In this document: positions 34,082 through 42,723 of the stretch, in pieces
How the letters are laid out: each line of letters opens with the position of its first letter
How positions within the stretch are numbered: position 1 is the stretch's first letter
Assembly: GCA_001701225.1 (NCBI GenBank)
Contig: DAAQ01000003.1
Coordinates: 14,251 to 78,250, forward strand
Origin: Bacteroidales bacterium H5
GTDB taxonomy: Bacteria; Bacteroidota; Bacteroidia; Bacteroidales; Muribaculaceae
Direction of reading: 5' to 3'
Length of the DNA stretch: 64,000 nucleotides
The notes under the pieces: model-generated
Databases searched by the model: none
What the model saw: only the letters and a program-made list of their open reading frames with translations
What the model was told of the DNA's origin: nothing
Position numbers and translations under genes: made by a program

Positions 34082-34089
34082 CAAAAGTA
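34082..34089 (-). promoter_or_regulatory. -7 promoter element of the recombinase gene
   Basis: Read leftward it is TACTTTTG, 41 bases before the chosen ATG. Confidence 0.6.
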
Positions 34090-34197
34090 GTATTCCTTAT
34101 AATATCATCGGATTTATAGAGCAATAATTGTTGTCGTTACGTTTCGTGGGGAGAACTTTGCGGGTGGGGGAGGTGTTTTATCATAAACCCTGAAATC

Positions 34198-35148
34198 ATG
34201 GACAGACCATCTTCATCACCTCTCCGGCAGGGGCCTGGGCACGGCGCGGGTGCGTCGGGCGCCCTGATCGGCAATGCCTGCATATTGTTCGCCACCATCT
34301 TCTGGGGCGTGAACGTGTCGTTCACCAAGGCCCTGATTCCCGAATGGATGACTGCCGACGGCATCATCGCCGTGCGTCTGGTGGGTGGCTGCCTGCTGAT
34401 GTGGCTCGCATCTGTGTTTGTAAAATGCACTGCGATAGCGCGCAAGGACTGGCTGAAGCTGTTTCTCGGTGGTGCAGTGGGGCTTTTCGCGTTCATCTAT
34501 CTTTTTGTCACGTCGCTAAGATACGGCAATCCTATCGACATATCCATAATCATGACACTGCCCCCGGTGTTTGTGATATTGATAGGTGTGATTTTTCAGG
34601 AGAGGCGTCCGTCGGGAATGGAGTATGCCGGGGTGGTATTGTCGATGGCAGGTGCGGTCACCGTGATTCTGGCCGGGCAGAGCGGACATAACGGCAGCGA
34701 CAATCTGCTGGGCGATCTTCTGGCTGTGGCCTCGACGGCCTGCTATGCGTTTTATCTTGTCATCCTCGAAGGGCCAACGCGTACATATCGCCCTGTCAAT
34801 ATGCTTAGATGGGTGTTCCTTTTCGCCGCCATCCCTGCACTTATTTTCATCCCGGGAATGAAGTCGATGCCGATACTGCATACATCAGAGGCCGCACCGT
34901 GGCTTGAGATAGGCTTTATCCTGTTCTGCCCGACATTCCTGGCATATTTTCTGGTGCAGCCTGCCATAAAGCATATCGGGTCGGAGCTTGTGTCGCTATA
35001 TCAGTATCTGCTCCCTGTTTTCGCTACCCTCTCGGCAGTGGTCATGGGACTCGACCACCTGAAATGGATCCAGGTGGTGGCCATGGCGATAATAGTGGGT
35101 GGAATGATTCTTACCAATGTCGGCAAGCGTCACCGCAAGGCGGCATGA
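34198..35148 (+). CDS. DMT-family (EamA) transporter
   Basis: A 316-residue inner-membrane protein with about ten hydrophobic helices forming two EamA repeats (ILFATIFWGVNVSFTKALIP in the first, LAVASTACYAFYLVILEGPT opening the second). This is the drug/metabolite transporter superfamily; substrates vary and cannot be predicted. The end (GGMILTNVGKRHRKAA) is a positive cytoplasmic tail. It is a single rightward gene between the recombinase and the leftward TPR gene. Confidence 0.88.
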   Translation: MDRPSSSPLRQGPGHGAGASGALIGNACILFATIFWGVNVSFTKALIPEWMTADGIIAVRLVGGCLLMWLASVFVKCTAIARKDWLKLFLGGAVGLFAFIYLFVTSLRYGNPIDISIIMTLPPVFVILIGVIFQERRPSGMEYAGVVLSMAGAVTVILAGQSGHNGSDNLLGDLLAVASTACYAFYLVILEGPTRTYRPVNMLRWVFLFAAIPALIFIPGMKSMPILHTSEAAPWLEIGFILFCPTFLAYFLVQPAIKHIGSELVSLYQYLLPVFATLSAVVMGLDHLKWIQVVAMAIIVGGMILTNVGKRHRKAA

Positions 35149-35153
35149 AAGCC

Positions 35154-35969
35154 TCATTTCATGAACTCGGCGGCGCGTCGCGGGTCTATGCCGAGCTCGG
35201 TCGCGCGGATGGCGTCGCGGCGTGCATCATCCGGGCGGAATCTCATCTTGTTGAGGGCGGCGCGGTAGAGATACAGCTCACCGTCGTCGGGCGCGAGCTC
35301 GAGCGCGCTGGCTATGTCGTCTGACGCTTCCTGAAGTTCGCCCGTGATGAGATAGCAGTATGCGCGCGCGCCATAATATTCGGGTTCCTTATGGGTGTCG
35401 AGCAGGGCGGTGTAGTAGGGGATGGCCTCGGCATACTCGCCCACAGCGCAGTGCATGGTGGCACATCCGACGCGGGCCTCGTCGGTCTCCGGCTTGTGTT
35501 CCCTCAGCCAGTCCATGTCGGCCTTGGCGTCGTTGAACTTGCGGTGGCGCAGGGAGAGGAGCCCGTGATTGAGCCGGGCGGTCACGTCGGCCGAGTCGAG
35601 CTGCAGGATTGTGGCATAGTCCGCAAGCGCCTCATCCTCGCGTCCCATAGCGGTGAGCACGCGGGCGCGGTTTGTGAGTATGGTTACTGATTTCGGAGCC
35701 CTGTGATGTGCCTCGTTGAGAGTGAGCACGGCCAGCGAGTCCTGTCCCATATTATATTGTATCATCCCCAGGTTGCTCATAAGCAGTATGTTGCCGGGAT
35801 TGTCGGGCTCAATAGCCATGGCGCGGTCTATGGCCTCGACGGCCTTGAGCCATTCACCTTTGTCACAGGCCTTGTCGGCCTCGTCGACCGCCTCCATGTA
35901 CGGGGTTTCGGCCAGGATGCCGAGGCTGGTGGACAGGAGCATGGCGAGTGTTATGAGGAGTCTTGTCAT
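35154..35969 (-). CDS. Exported tetratricopeptide-repeat protein
   Basis: A 271-residue protein. The ATG at 35969 gives signal peptide (LITLAMLLSTSLGILAE) and overlaps the stop of the AraC-family gene by four bases; the longer frame lies inside that gene. About six TPR units follow (AVEAIDRAMAIEPDNPGN, ALADYATILQLDSADVTARL, ASDDIASALELAPDDGELYL). It is probably a periplasmic scaffold. Translational coupling to a regulator suggests a shared role, unknown. Confidence 0.82.
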   Translation of the reverse strand: MTRLLITLAMLLSTSLGILAETPYMEAVDEADKACDKGEWLKAVEAIDRAMAIEPDNPGNILLMSNLGMIQYNMGQDSLAVLTLNEAHHRAPKSVTILTNRARVLTAMGREDEALADYATILQLDSADVTARLNHGLLSLRHRKFNDAKADMDWLREHKPETDEARVGCATMHCAVGEYAEAIPYYTALLDTHKEPEYYGARAYCYLITGELQEASDDIASALELAPDDGELYLYRAALNKMRFRPDDARRDAIRATELGIDPRRAAEFMK

Positions 35970-36817
35970 AAGTCGGAGAGTCGTGTGCGGTAGTCGCGTG
36001 GCGAGATGCCGGTGAGATGTTTGAAATATTTGCCGAAGAAGGACTGGTTGGAGAAATTCAGCGCCGAGCTTATCTCCTGTATGTTCATGCCTGTGGTGCG
36101 CAGCAGCAGCTTGGCCTCGAGTATCACGCGGCGGTCTATCCATTCGCCCGCGGTCTGGCCGCTCACCTCCTTCAGTACCGCCGAGAGGTGCTTGGGAGTG
36201 ACGAAGAGGCGGTCGGCATAGAAATTGACAGAGCGTTCGTCCTTGAAATGTTTCTCGAGCACGTCAATGAACTGTGCCAGCAGTTCCTTGCGTCGCGATT
36301 TGTGCCCTATGTCGCGCGTGCGCAGGGCATATATGCCCAATGTGTTGTAGAACAGCAGCTCGCACAGGCTCTCGAGGGCCATCGTGCCGAATGGGCGGTC
36401 GATGTCGCGCATCTGTCGCTTGAACATGTCGTGTATCAGCGACAGGGCGTCATACTCCTCTGGAGTTATCTCTATCATCGGATTGCCGTTGTAGAGCAGG
36501 CTGTACGGGATGACATATTGCAGCGAGGGGAGCATCTGGTGGAGCCGCTCGGCCGAGACGGTCACGAAGAAGCCTTTGAAATCCGAGCTTGTCTCCAGAC
36601 GGTCGACTATATGTCCCGGTCTCAGCACCATTACCCTGTTGCGCCCCATGCGCCGGTGGGCCAGGTCAATCTCGGCGGTAATCTCGCCATTGCCGCATAC
36701 GGCCATAATCATACTGTCGAGTTTGGCCGGCAGTGTGATGGACGGAATTTCCGAAAGGGTGCGGAATACGTATATGTCGCGTTTCAGTCCCTTGGTGGCG
36801 AGGTTTGCTTGCTGCAT
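35966..36817 (-). CDS. AraC-family transcriptional regulator
   Basis: A 283-residue protein with an N-terminal cupin-like sensing domain (RVMVLRPGHIVDRLETSSDF) and a C-terminal AraC DNA-binding domain with two helix-turn-helix units (YADRLFVTPKHLSAVLKEVS and IQEISSALNFSNQSFFGKYF, with KHLTGISPRDYR). It is followed by an exported TPR protein gene overlapping by ATGA. The TAACTTTG promoter element lies at 36848-36855. The inducer and targets are unknown. Confidence 0.92.
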   Translation of the reverse strand: MQQANLATKGLKRDIYVFRTLSEIPSITLPAKLDSMIMAVCGNGEITAEIDLAHRRMGRNRVMVLRPGHIVDRLETSSDFKGFFVTVSAERLHQMLPSLQYVIPYSLLYNGNPMIEITPEEYDALSLIHDMFKRQMRDIDRPFGTMALESLCELLFYNTLGIYALRTRDIGHKSRRKELLAQFIDVLEKHFKDERSVNFYADRLFVTPKHLSAVLKEVSGQTAGEWIDRRVILEAKLLLRTTGMNIQEISSALNFSNQSFFGKYFKHLTGISPRDYRTRLSDL

Positions 36818-36847
36818 AGGTTTTGAGGGAGAATTGGTTTAATGCCA

Positions 36848-36855
36848 CAAAGTTA
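36848..36855 (-). promoter_or_regulatory. -7 promoter element of the AraC-family gene
   Basis: Read leftward it is TAACTTTG, 30 bases before the start codon. Confidence 0.6.
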
Positions 36856-36902
36856 TGAAATTTTTCCTAATTATTGACCTGTTTTCCCCTTTTTCGTGCG
36901 GA

Positions 36903-38036
36903 TTATTTGATGTTTCTGCGGTTTAGCTCGGCCTGATAGCGTCGGGCATTGGCCTGATGGGTGGCGTAGTCGACCGCGAAATTGTGATAGCCTGAGAAAT
37001 CCTCCTTGGCACACATATACAGATAGTTGTGATCCGGTGCGTCGAGCACTGCGTCGAGCGATACCGCCTCCGGTACCCTGATGGGACCCGGAGGGAGCCC
37101 CGCATGGAGATATGTATTATATGGCGAGGGATATTTCAGGTGCTCGCCCCGGATGCGGCGCAGCGTGAAGTCGCCGACGGCAAACTTGACTGTCGGGTCG
37201 GCCTGCAGGCGCATGCCCTTGTGTACGCGGTTGAGATACAGGCGCGCCACCATGGGGCGCTCGTCACGTTTGGCAGTCTCCTCTTCTATTATCGAGGCCA
37301 CCGTCGCGACCTCGACCTTGCTCAGTCCGAGATTGCGGGCTTTGGCTATGCGTTCGGGAGTCCAGAAGCGGTCACGATACTCGAGGAGACGGTTCACGAC
37401 AGTCTCGGGCGACGCGCTCCAGTAGAACTCGTATGTGTCAGGCAGGAACGCTGCCGGGTAGCCCGCTTTGTTGAACCCTTTCCCCGGCAGGACGCGGTCG
37501 CAGGCGGCAAGAAATTCCTCGGGGCTACATTCGAGCTGCGAGGCTATGCGCCGTGCCATCAGGTCCATGGTCCTCGCTCCCTTGAATGTCACTGTCACGG
37601 GGGTCTGACGTCCTGTCGACAGTCGCCGGGCCGCCGACAGGGCTGTCTGTCCGTTGGAGATGCGGTATGCCCCCTCCGAGCCGGAGGGAGTGCCACCCAT
37701 GAGCGACCACATCATATATACGCGTGTGCCCATGGATGAGCCGAGCGATGATTTCAGGCTGTCCTTGACGGCCTTACGGTCGAGTCCGGCGGGTATATAT
37801 ACCCAGTCACCTCCATCCTTTGCTCCCGTATGGGGGATGAATGCGAAGCCCAGCACGGCGCCTATGGCCACGACAAATGTTATGGCGGCAATCATCACTC
37901 CCAGCGAGTGACGTCTGAGCCATGTCTCCCCCTTGCTGGTTTTTTTCTTGGCCGGGGTGCGCTTGCGCTTTGGCCGGACCGGCTGAACGGGTGCCGGGTC
38001 CTGGCCGAGGTTGTCTTTGTCTTGTTGTGGTGTCAT
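36903..38036 (-). CDS. mltG: Endolytic murein transglycosylase MltG
   Basis: Inner-membrane lytic transglycosylase thought to cut nascent peptidoglycan strands and end glycan elongation. The 377 residues comprise a basic Pro/Lys-rich cytoplasmic tail, one membrane helix at about 48-70 and a periplasmic YceG-like domain. The active-site region ASIIEEETAKRDERPMVA holds the conserved Glu, and NRVHKGMRLQADPTVKFAVG and SPYNTYLHAGLPPGPI are family signatures. Its ATG overlaps the stop of the MerR-family gene by four bases. Confidence 0.95.
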   Translation of the reverse strand: MTPQQDKDNLGQDPAPVQPVRPKRKRTPAKKKTSKGETWLRRHSLGVMIAAITFVVAIGAVLGFAFIPHTGAKDGGDWVYIPAGLDRKAVKDSLKSSLGSSMGTRVYMMWSLMGGTPSGSEGAYRISNGQTALSAARRLSTGRQTPVTVTFKGARTMDLMARRIASQLECSPEEFLAACDRVLPGKGFNKAGYPAAFLPDTYEFYWSASPETVVNRLLEYRDRFWTPERIAKARNLGLSKVEVATVASIIEEETAKRDERPMVARLYLNRVHKGMRLQADPTVKFAVGDFTLRRIRGEHLKYPSPYNTYLHAGLPPGPIRVPEAVSLDAVLDAPDHNYLYMCAKEDFSGYHNFAVDYATHQANARRYQAELNRRNIK

Positions 38037-38371
38037 CTCAGTTTGTGCAATGAGTCGAGAAGCGACTGCAGCCGGTCGCGTACCTCCCGGAGCTTGGCCA
38101 GGGCCTCGGCGCGGCGTATTATGCCGTCGCGGTTCACCTTCAGCTCCTCGCGTGCGGCCTCGATGCGCAGCCCCTTGTCGTGCAGCAGGAATTTCAGCAT
38201 CCGCAGGTTCTCGATGTCTTTTGGCGTATAGAGGCGCGTGCCCTTGTCGTTGCGGCGCGGCACGGCTATGGAAAACTGAGTCTCCCAGAACCTGAGTGTC
38301 GACTGCGGCAGCCCGAGCATATCGGACACATCGCCTATGCGGTAATATCGTTTGTCTGTCGAGAGTGCCAT
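38033..38371 (-). CDS. MerR-family transcriptional regulator
   Basis: A 112-residue protein with an N-terminal winged helix (YYRIGDVSDMLGLPQSTLRF and TRLYTPKDIENLRMLKFLL), followed by a coiled coil (REVRDRLQSLLDSLHKL). The sensor cysteines of metal-responsive MerR proteins are missing, so the signal is unknown. It is translationally coupled to mltG. The promoter at 38382-38411 faces away from the alpha/beta hydrolase promoter at 38428-38458, forming a compact divergent pair. Confidence 0.88.
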   Translation of the reverse strand: MALSTDKRYYRIGDVSDMLGLPQSTLRFWETQFSIAVPRRNDKGTRLYTPKDIENLRMLKFLLHDKGLRIEAAREELKVNRDGIIRRAEALAKLREVRDRLQSLLDSLHKLR

Positions 38372-38381
38372 AATATCACTG

Positions 38382-38411
38382 CAAAATTACGAATAAATCC
38401 CCTTAACGCAA
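38382..38411 (-). promoter_or_regulatory. Promoter of the merR-mltG operon
   Basis: Read leftward it has TTG within caaag (38409-38411), a 19-base spacer, then TAATTTTG (38382-38389). Confidence 0.75.
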
Positions 38412-38427
38412 AGTTTGGCGCGAAAAG

Positions 38428-38458
38428 TTGGTAATGAGGGGGGATTTGAGTAATTTTG
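38428..38458 (+). promoter_or_regulatory. Promoter of the hydrolase/MurF-like/ddl genes
   Basis: TTG (38428-38430), a 20-base spacer, then TAATTTTG (38451-38458); the ATG follows at 38477. Confidence 0.78.
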
Positions 38459-38476
38459 TAGGTCAAATTTTCGAGC

Positions 38477-39244
38477 ATGGACAAGGATATCGAAATCCGG
38501 GGGCTTCGGCTCCACTATACCGACAGCGGCTCGGGGCCGCGCACACTCGTGCTGATGCATGGGTGGGGGTGTGACCATACCACCGTTGCGTCTATCGAGC
38601 GGACTGCCCTCGAGGAAGGGTGGCGAGTCGTCAATGTCGATTTTCCGGGATTCGGTCAGTCTCAGGAACCCGGTGATGTCTGGGGCGTCGAGGAGTACAC
38701 CCGTGCGATTGAGGAGCTTGTCAGGCGTCTTGAGATAGAGCGTCCGTCGCTGTTGGGACATTCGTTCGGCGGTCGTGTCGGCATACTCTATGCCTCGCGT
38801 CATCCCGAGGTCGACAGGCTGATACTGGTCGATGCCGCCGGAATCAAGCCCCGACGCACCTTTACATATTACCGCAAGGTCTACACATTCAAGGCTATGA
38901 AATGGCTGATGTATCTTGCCCTCGGCAAGAAGGAGGCCGAGCGGCGTCTGGACGCACGCCGTGCCAAGGCCGGCTCGTCGGACTATGCGCAGGCCTCTCC
39001 GATGATGAGGCGCATATTATCCAAGGTGGTTAACGAAGACCTCACATCCGAACTCCCGAAAATCAAGGCGCCCACCCTGCTTGTATGGGGCACTGCGGAT
39101 ACCGCAACTCCTGTTGCCGACGCTCACAAGATGGAAGCACTGATTCCCGACGCGGGCCTTGTGGCCTTCGACGGGTGCGGACACTACAGCTTTCTCGACA
39201 ATCCCGCTGGATTCAAGGCGGTGCTCAAGAGTTTCCTGTCATAA
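38477..39244 (+). CDS. Alpha/beta hydrolase upstream of the MurF-like/ddl genes
   Basis: A 255-residue alpha/beta hydrolase with oxyanion region MHGWGCDHTT, nucleophile elbow LLGHSFGGRVG (Ser in GHSFGG), Asp in LLVWGTADTATPV and His in GCGHYSFLDNP. The full catalytic triad is present. Substrate is unknown. It lies 15 bases before the membrane MurF-like ligase gene, with ddl next, and shares their promoter, so it may act on a cell-wall precursor or D-Ala-containing peptide; that is an inference from position. Confidence 0.9.
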   Translation: MDKDIEIRGLRLHYTDSGSGPRTLVLMHGWGCDHTTVASIERTALEEGWRVVNVDFPGFGQSQEPGDVWGVEEYTRAIEELVRRLEIERPSLLGHSFGGRVGILYASRHPEVDRLILVDAAGIKPRRTFTYYRKVYTFKAMKWLMYLALGKKEAERRLDARRAKAGSSDYAQASPMMRRILSKVVNEDLTSELPKIKAPTLLVWGTADTATPVADAHKMEALIPDAGLVAFDGCGHYSFLDNPAGFKAVLKSFLS

Positions 39245-39259
39245 AAATCATTCGGAACT

Positions 39260-40846
39260 ATGTTTTGGTTCAGCTTCATAACACTTGTCATCGCCTGCGT
39301 CTGCGCGGGCTATGAGTTCAGACGCTGCCTGATGATGTTGCAGCAGAACTCCTATCGCAACGAGCGTTACCGCCGTTGGCTCACCACCTCCGAGGACACC
39401 ACCTCGGTGCGCCGTCTGGTGAGCGGAGCCGTGGTGCTCGCCTCACTCTCCACCCTCGCCATCCCTGCCGTATCGCTCGGGCTGGTGTGTGCCGTATCGC
39501 TGCTCGACATCATCAACCTCGCCACGGCACGCTACAAGAAACCGCTGGTCTGGACGCCGCGTGCCCGCCGCATCTACGGCGTGATGGTGTTCCTTGCTGT
39601 CGCGGTGCTCGGCATCACTCTCGCGCTGACATACCGCACAGGCGAGCCGTTGACCGTGATGTGCGCCGTGGCGTTGGCCATCTATTGTTTCTCGCATCTG
39701 TTCGTGCTGGCGGCCAACTGGCTCCTCAAGCCTGTCGAGGCCCATATCAACAAGGGATATTATGACGATGCAGCCCGCATCCTCGCCTCTATGCCCGGCC
39801 TGAAGGTCATCGGCATTACAGGCAGCTATGGCAAGACGAGCACCAAGCATTATCTGAACCGCATCCTCTCCGAGCATTTCGACGTCATGATGACGCCGGG
39901 GAGCTACAATACGACCCTCGGCGTGATACGCACCGTCAGGGAGTATCTCAAACCCTATAACGAGGTGTTCATCGTCGAGATGGGAGCCAAACAGCCCGGT
40001 GACATCAAGGAGATATGCGACCTTGTGCATCCCTCGGTCGGCATCGTCACCGCCGTCGGCCCGCAGCATCTCGAGTCGTTCAAGAGCATCGAGAATGTGC
40101 AGCGCACCAAGTTCGAGCTTGTCGACGCCCTCCCCGCCGACGGCCTCGCGGTGGTCAACGACGATTTCCCCTATGTCGCCTCTCGCAGGGTTGACAACGT
40201 GGAGTGCGTGCGCTATGCCGTCACCGCGACCGGGGCGGCGCAGTTCACTGCCACCGACATCAGATATTCGCCCGAAGGCACTGTATTCACCGTACATGGC
40301 CCCGATGGGGTTGAAATGGAGTTCAGGACACGGCTTGTAGGCGAGTGCAATGTGAGCAACCTCCTTGCCGCCATCATCGTGGCTTTGCGTCTCGGTGTGC
40401 CCGAGCAGAAAATACGCTATGCCGTGAGCCAGATCGAGCAGGTGGAGCATCGCCTGAACATGAAGCGTACTCCCGGTGGCGTCACCATCATCGACGACGC
40501 ATTCAACTCCAATCCCACAGGCTCACGCATGGCCCTCGACGTGCTCTCCATGATGGGCCCGGGCAAGCGCATAGTCGTGACGCCCGGCATGATCGAGCTG
40601 GGCGACCGCCAGGAGGAGCTGAACCGCGAGTTCGGCAAGAAGGTGGCCACCTGTGCCGACATCGCCATAGTCGTGGGCGAGTATAACCGCGCCGCAATCA
40701 CCGAGGGGATAGAGAGCGTGGCAGACCGCACCGCCGAGGTGCGCACCGTCGGCTCGTTCGCCGAGTCGCAGACGCTCCTTGCCACTCTGCTCAAGCCCGG
40801 TGACACGGTGCTGTATGAGAATGACCTTCCCGATACTTTCAAATAA
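39260..40846 (+). CDS. Membrane-anchored MurF-like Mur ligase
   Basis: A 528-residue protein. The first 165 residues form about four membrane helices. A Mur ligase follows: P-loop GITGSYGKTSTK near residues 186-197, central-domain signatures VEMGAKQPGDIKEICD and IVTAVGPQHLE, and the C-terminal domain with IDDAFNSNPTGSRMAL. The sequence is closest in style to MurF, which adds D-Ala-D-Ala to UDP-MurNAc-tripeptide; ddl lies 11 bases downstream. Canonical MurF is cytoplasmic, so the membrane part is unusual and could place the reaction at the membrane or change the substrate to a lipid-linked one. Confidence 0.85.
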   Translation: MFWFSFITLVIACVCAGYEFRRCLMMLQQNSYRNERYRRWLTTSEDTTSVRRLVSGAVVLASLSTLAIPAVSLGLVCAVSLLDIINLATARYKKPLVWTPRARRIYGVMVFLAVAVLGITLALTYRTGEPLTVMCAVALAIYCFSHLFVLAANWLLKPVEAHINKGYYDDAARILASMPGLKVIGITGSYGKTSTKHYLNRILSEHFDVMMTPGSYNTTLGVIRTVREYLKPYNEVFIVEMGAKQPGDIKEICDLVHPSVGIVTAVGPQHLESFKSIENVQRTKFELVDALPADGLAVVNDDFPYVASRRVDNVECVRYAVTATGAAQFTATDIRYSPEGTVFTVHGPDGVEMEFRTRLVGECNVSNLLAAIIVALRLGVPEQKIRYAVSQIEQVEHRLNMKRTPGGVTIIDDAFNSNPTGSRMALDVLSMMGPGKRIVVTPGMIELGDRQEELNREFGKKVATCADIAIVVGEYNRAAITEGIESVADRTAEVRTVGSFAESQTLLATLLKPGDTVLYENDLPDTFK

Positions 40847-40857
40847 AGAATAGAAGA

Positions 40858-42042
40858 ATGAAGACTAACATCGGAGTGTTCTTTGGCGGACGCTCTACCG
40901 AACACGAAATCTCTGTTATCTCGGCATCGCAGGCCATGGCCGCGATAGACCGCGAGAAATATGACGTAACACCCATATACATCTCCAAGCAGGGACGATA
41001 CTATACCGGCGATGCCCTGTTTGACATCAAGAACTACAAGAACATACCGGCCCTGCTCGAGAAATGCACCCAGGTATATATGGAGCCGAGCTATGGCGAC
41101 TATAATGTCTACAGGACCAAGAAAGGGATGTTCGGCTCGAACGTCGTCACCAAGCTCGACGTTGCCATCCCTGTGCTGCACGGCTCTAATGTCGAGGACG
41201 GCATCTTCGAGGGTGTCCTTGAGTCTATCGGCATACCCTATGCCGGATGCAACACCCTGGCAAGCGCCAACGGCATGGACAAGATAACCATGAAGATGAT
41301 TCTGCGCGAGTGCGGAGTGCCCGTGATAGACTATGTGTGGTTCACCGACAAGGAGTGGTTCGCAAAACGCGACGAGCTCATCGTGCGTATAGAGGAGAAA
41401 ATCGGTTATCCCGTCATTGTCAAGCCCGCCAACCTCGGCTCGAGTGTCGGCATAGGGCGTGCCGGAAACCGCGAGCAGCTCATAGAGAAGATTGACGTGG
41501 CCGAGAAATACTCGTCGCGCATCATCGTCGAGCACATGGTCGACAACCTCAAGGAGATAAACTGCTCGGTACTCGGTGACTGCGACGAATACCAGCCTTC
41601 GGTTCTCGAGGAGCCTATCAAGAGCGCCGAGATTCTGTCGTATGAGGACAAGTACATGGGGGGCACCAAGGGTGCCAAGGGCATGCAGGCTTCGCAGAAG
41701 CGTATCCCCGCCGACCTCCCCGAGGATGTGACAAAGCGCATACAGTTCCTTGCCGGAGAGACTTTCAGGGTGCTCGGCTGTCACGGCGTCAGCCGAGTCG
41801 ACGTCATCATGGACGAGGATAATGGCGAGATTTATGTCAACGAGATAAACACCATCCCCGGCTCGCTCTCTTTCTATCTTTGGGAAGCTACGGGCATACC
41901 GTTCACCGAGCTTATGGACAGGCTGGTGCGTCTGGCCCTGAAGCGCAAGCGCGAGCAGGGACAGAAGACCGTGAGCTACGACCAGAACATCTTCGCCCTC
42001 ACCGGCGGAGCCAAGGGTGGTGTGAAGGGGGCCAAAGCCTGA
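40858..42042 (+). CDS. ddl: D-alanine--D-alanine ligase
   Basis: ATP-grasp ligase making D-Ala-D-Ala for peptidoglycan. The 394 residues are within family range for the longer form. MKTNIGVFFGGRSTEHEISV opens the protein, YPVIVKPANLGSSVGIGRAG is the ATP-binding glycine-rich segment and YVNEINTIPGSLSFYLW is the C-terminal signature with the metal-binding Glu and Asn. The gene follows the MurF-like ligase by 11 bases. The C-terminus (GGAKGGVKGAKA) is a low-complexity extension. Confidence 0.96.
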   Translation: MKTNIGVFFGGRSTEHEISVISASQAMAAIDREKYDVTPIYISKQGRYYTGDALFDIKNYKNIPALLEKCTQVYMEPSYGDYNVYRTKKGMFGSNVVTKLDVAIPVLHGSNVEDGIFEGVLESIGIPYAGCNTLASANGMDKITMKMILRECGVPVIDYVWFTDKEWFAKRDELIVRIEEKIGYPVIVKPANLGSSVGIGRAGNREQLIEKIDVAEKYSSRIIVEHMVDNLKEINCSVLGDCDEYQPSVLEEPIKSAEILSYEDKYMGGTKGAKGMQASQKRIPADLPEDVTKRIQFLAGETFRVLGCHGVSRVDVIMDEDNGEIYVNEINTIPGSLSFYLWEATGIPFTELMDRLVRLALKRKREQGQKTVSYDQNIFALTGGAKGGVKGAKA

Positions 42043-42049
42043 CCGCGGC

Positions 42050-42226
42050 ATGGGCAACATTTTCTACTGGATTCTTGCGGCCTTTGCCTTCGGCATAGTC
42101 TCCGGGGGGCTCTACACATGGATGTCGCCGCGCCGCCGTGGCTGGCGCAGGCTGCTGTTGCGCAGCTGTGCCGCCTATACCCTGGTGGGGCTGTGCATAG
42201 TCTATGTGCTTTTTCTGGTGGCTTAG
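42050..42226 (+). CDS. Small membrane protein of 58 residues
   Basis: An ATG 5 bases after the ddl stop opens a 58-codon frame: MGNIFYWILAAFAFGIVSGG, a basic loop (SPRRRGWRRLLLRS), then a second hydrophobic helix (YTLVGLCIVYVLFLVA). Two-helix topology and tight spacing after ddl support a real gene. Its TAG stop (42224-42226) overlaps by two bases the TAA stop of the convergent rlmH gene (42223-42225). Function is unknown. Confidence 0.6.
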   Translation: MGNIFYWILAAFAFGIVSGGLYTWMSPRRRGWRRLLLRSCAAYTLVGLCIVYVLFLVA

Positions 42227-42696
42227 TCGTGGTGATAGGGCTCGCCGCGCATGATGGTCATGGCCCTGTAGACCTGTTCGGCAAAGAAGAGGCGCACCAT
42301 CTCGTGGGTGAATGTCATCCTTGACAGCGACAGCTTGCGGTCGGCGCGGGCATATACCTCGGGCGAGAAACCGTATGGGCCCCCGATGACAAAGACCATC
42401 CTCTTGAGGCCGCTGACCATGCCGCGCTCTATCTCGCCCGCAAATTGCCGCGACGTCAGTTCGGCACCGCGCTCGTCGAGCAGGGTCACGAGGTCGCCGG
42501 GCTGCAGCGAGGCGATGATGCTCTTGCCCTCGCGCTGCTTCTGCATCTCCTCGGTGAGTCCGCGCGTCGAGCGCAGGTCGGGGATTATTGACATCTCGAC
42601 CGGCACGTAGCGCGAGGCGCGCCTGATGAAGTCGTCGGTAGCCGCCGCGATATATTGTGTTGCTGTCTTGCCGACTGCGATGATGACTATTTTCAC
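42223..42696 (-). CDS. rlmH: 23S rRNA (pseudouridine1915-N3)-methyltransferase RlmH
   Basis: SPOUT methyltransferase modifying pseudouridine 1915 of 23S rRNA. A GTG start at 42696 gives 157 residues beginning with KIVIIAVGKT, exactly the family size; the upstream extension of the frame is antisense to nadC and is rejected. The SAM-binding knot region is VIGGPYGFSPEV and the C-terminus LSLSRMTFTHEMVRLFFAEQ is a family signature. It is divergent from nadC, with 27 bases between the start codons, and convergent with the small membrane protein gene, sharing stop bases. Confidence 0.94.
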   Translation of the reverse strand: MKIVIIAVGKTATQYIAAATDDFIRRASRYVPVEMSIIPDLRSTRGLTEEMQKQREGKSIIASLQPGDLVTLLDERGAELTSRQFAGEIERGMVSGLKRMVFVIGGPYGFSPEVYARADRKLSLSRMTFTHEMVRLFFAEQVYRAMTIMRGEPYHHD

Positions 42697-42723
42697 TGTG
42701 AAATCAATTTTAATATAAGGTAT

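Noticed and set aside
39443..42060. Two long leftward frames opposite the MurF-like and ddl genes
   Set aside because: Both mirror conserved enzyme genes and read as unstructured His/Asp/Val-rich sequence; codon bias explains them.
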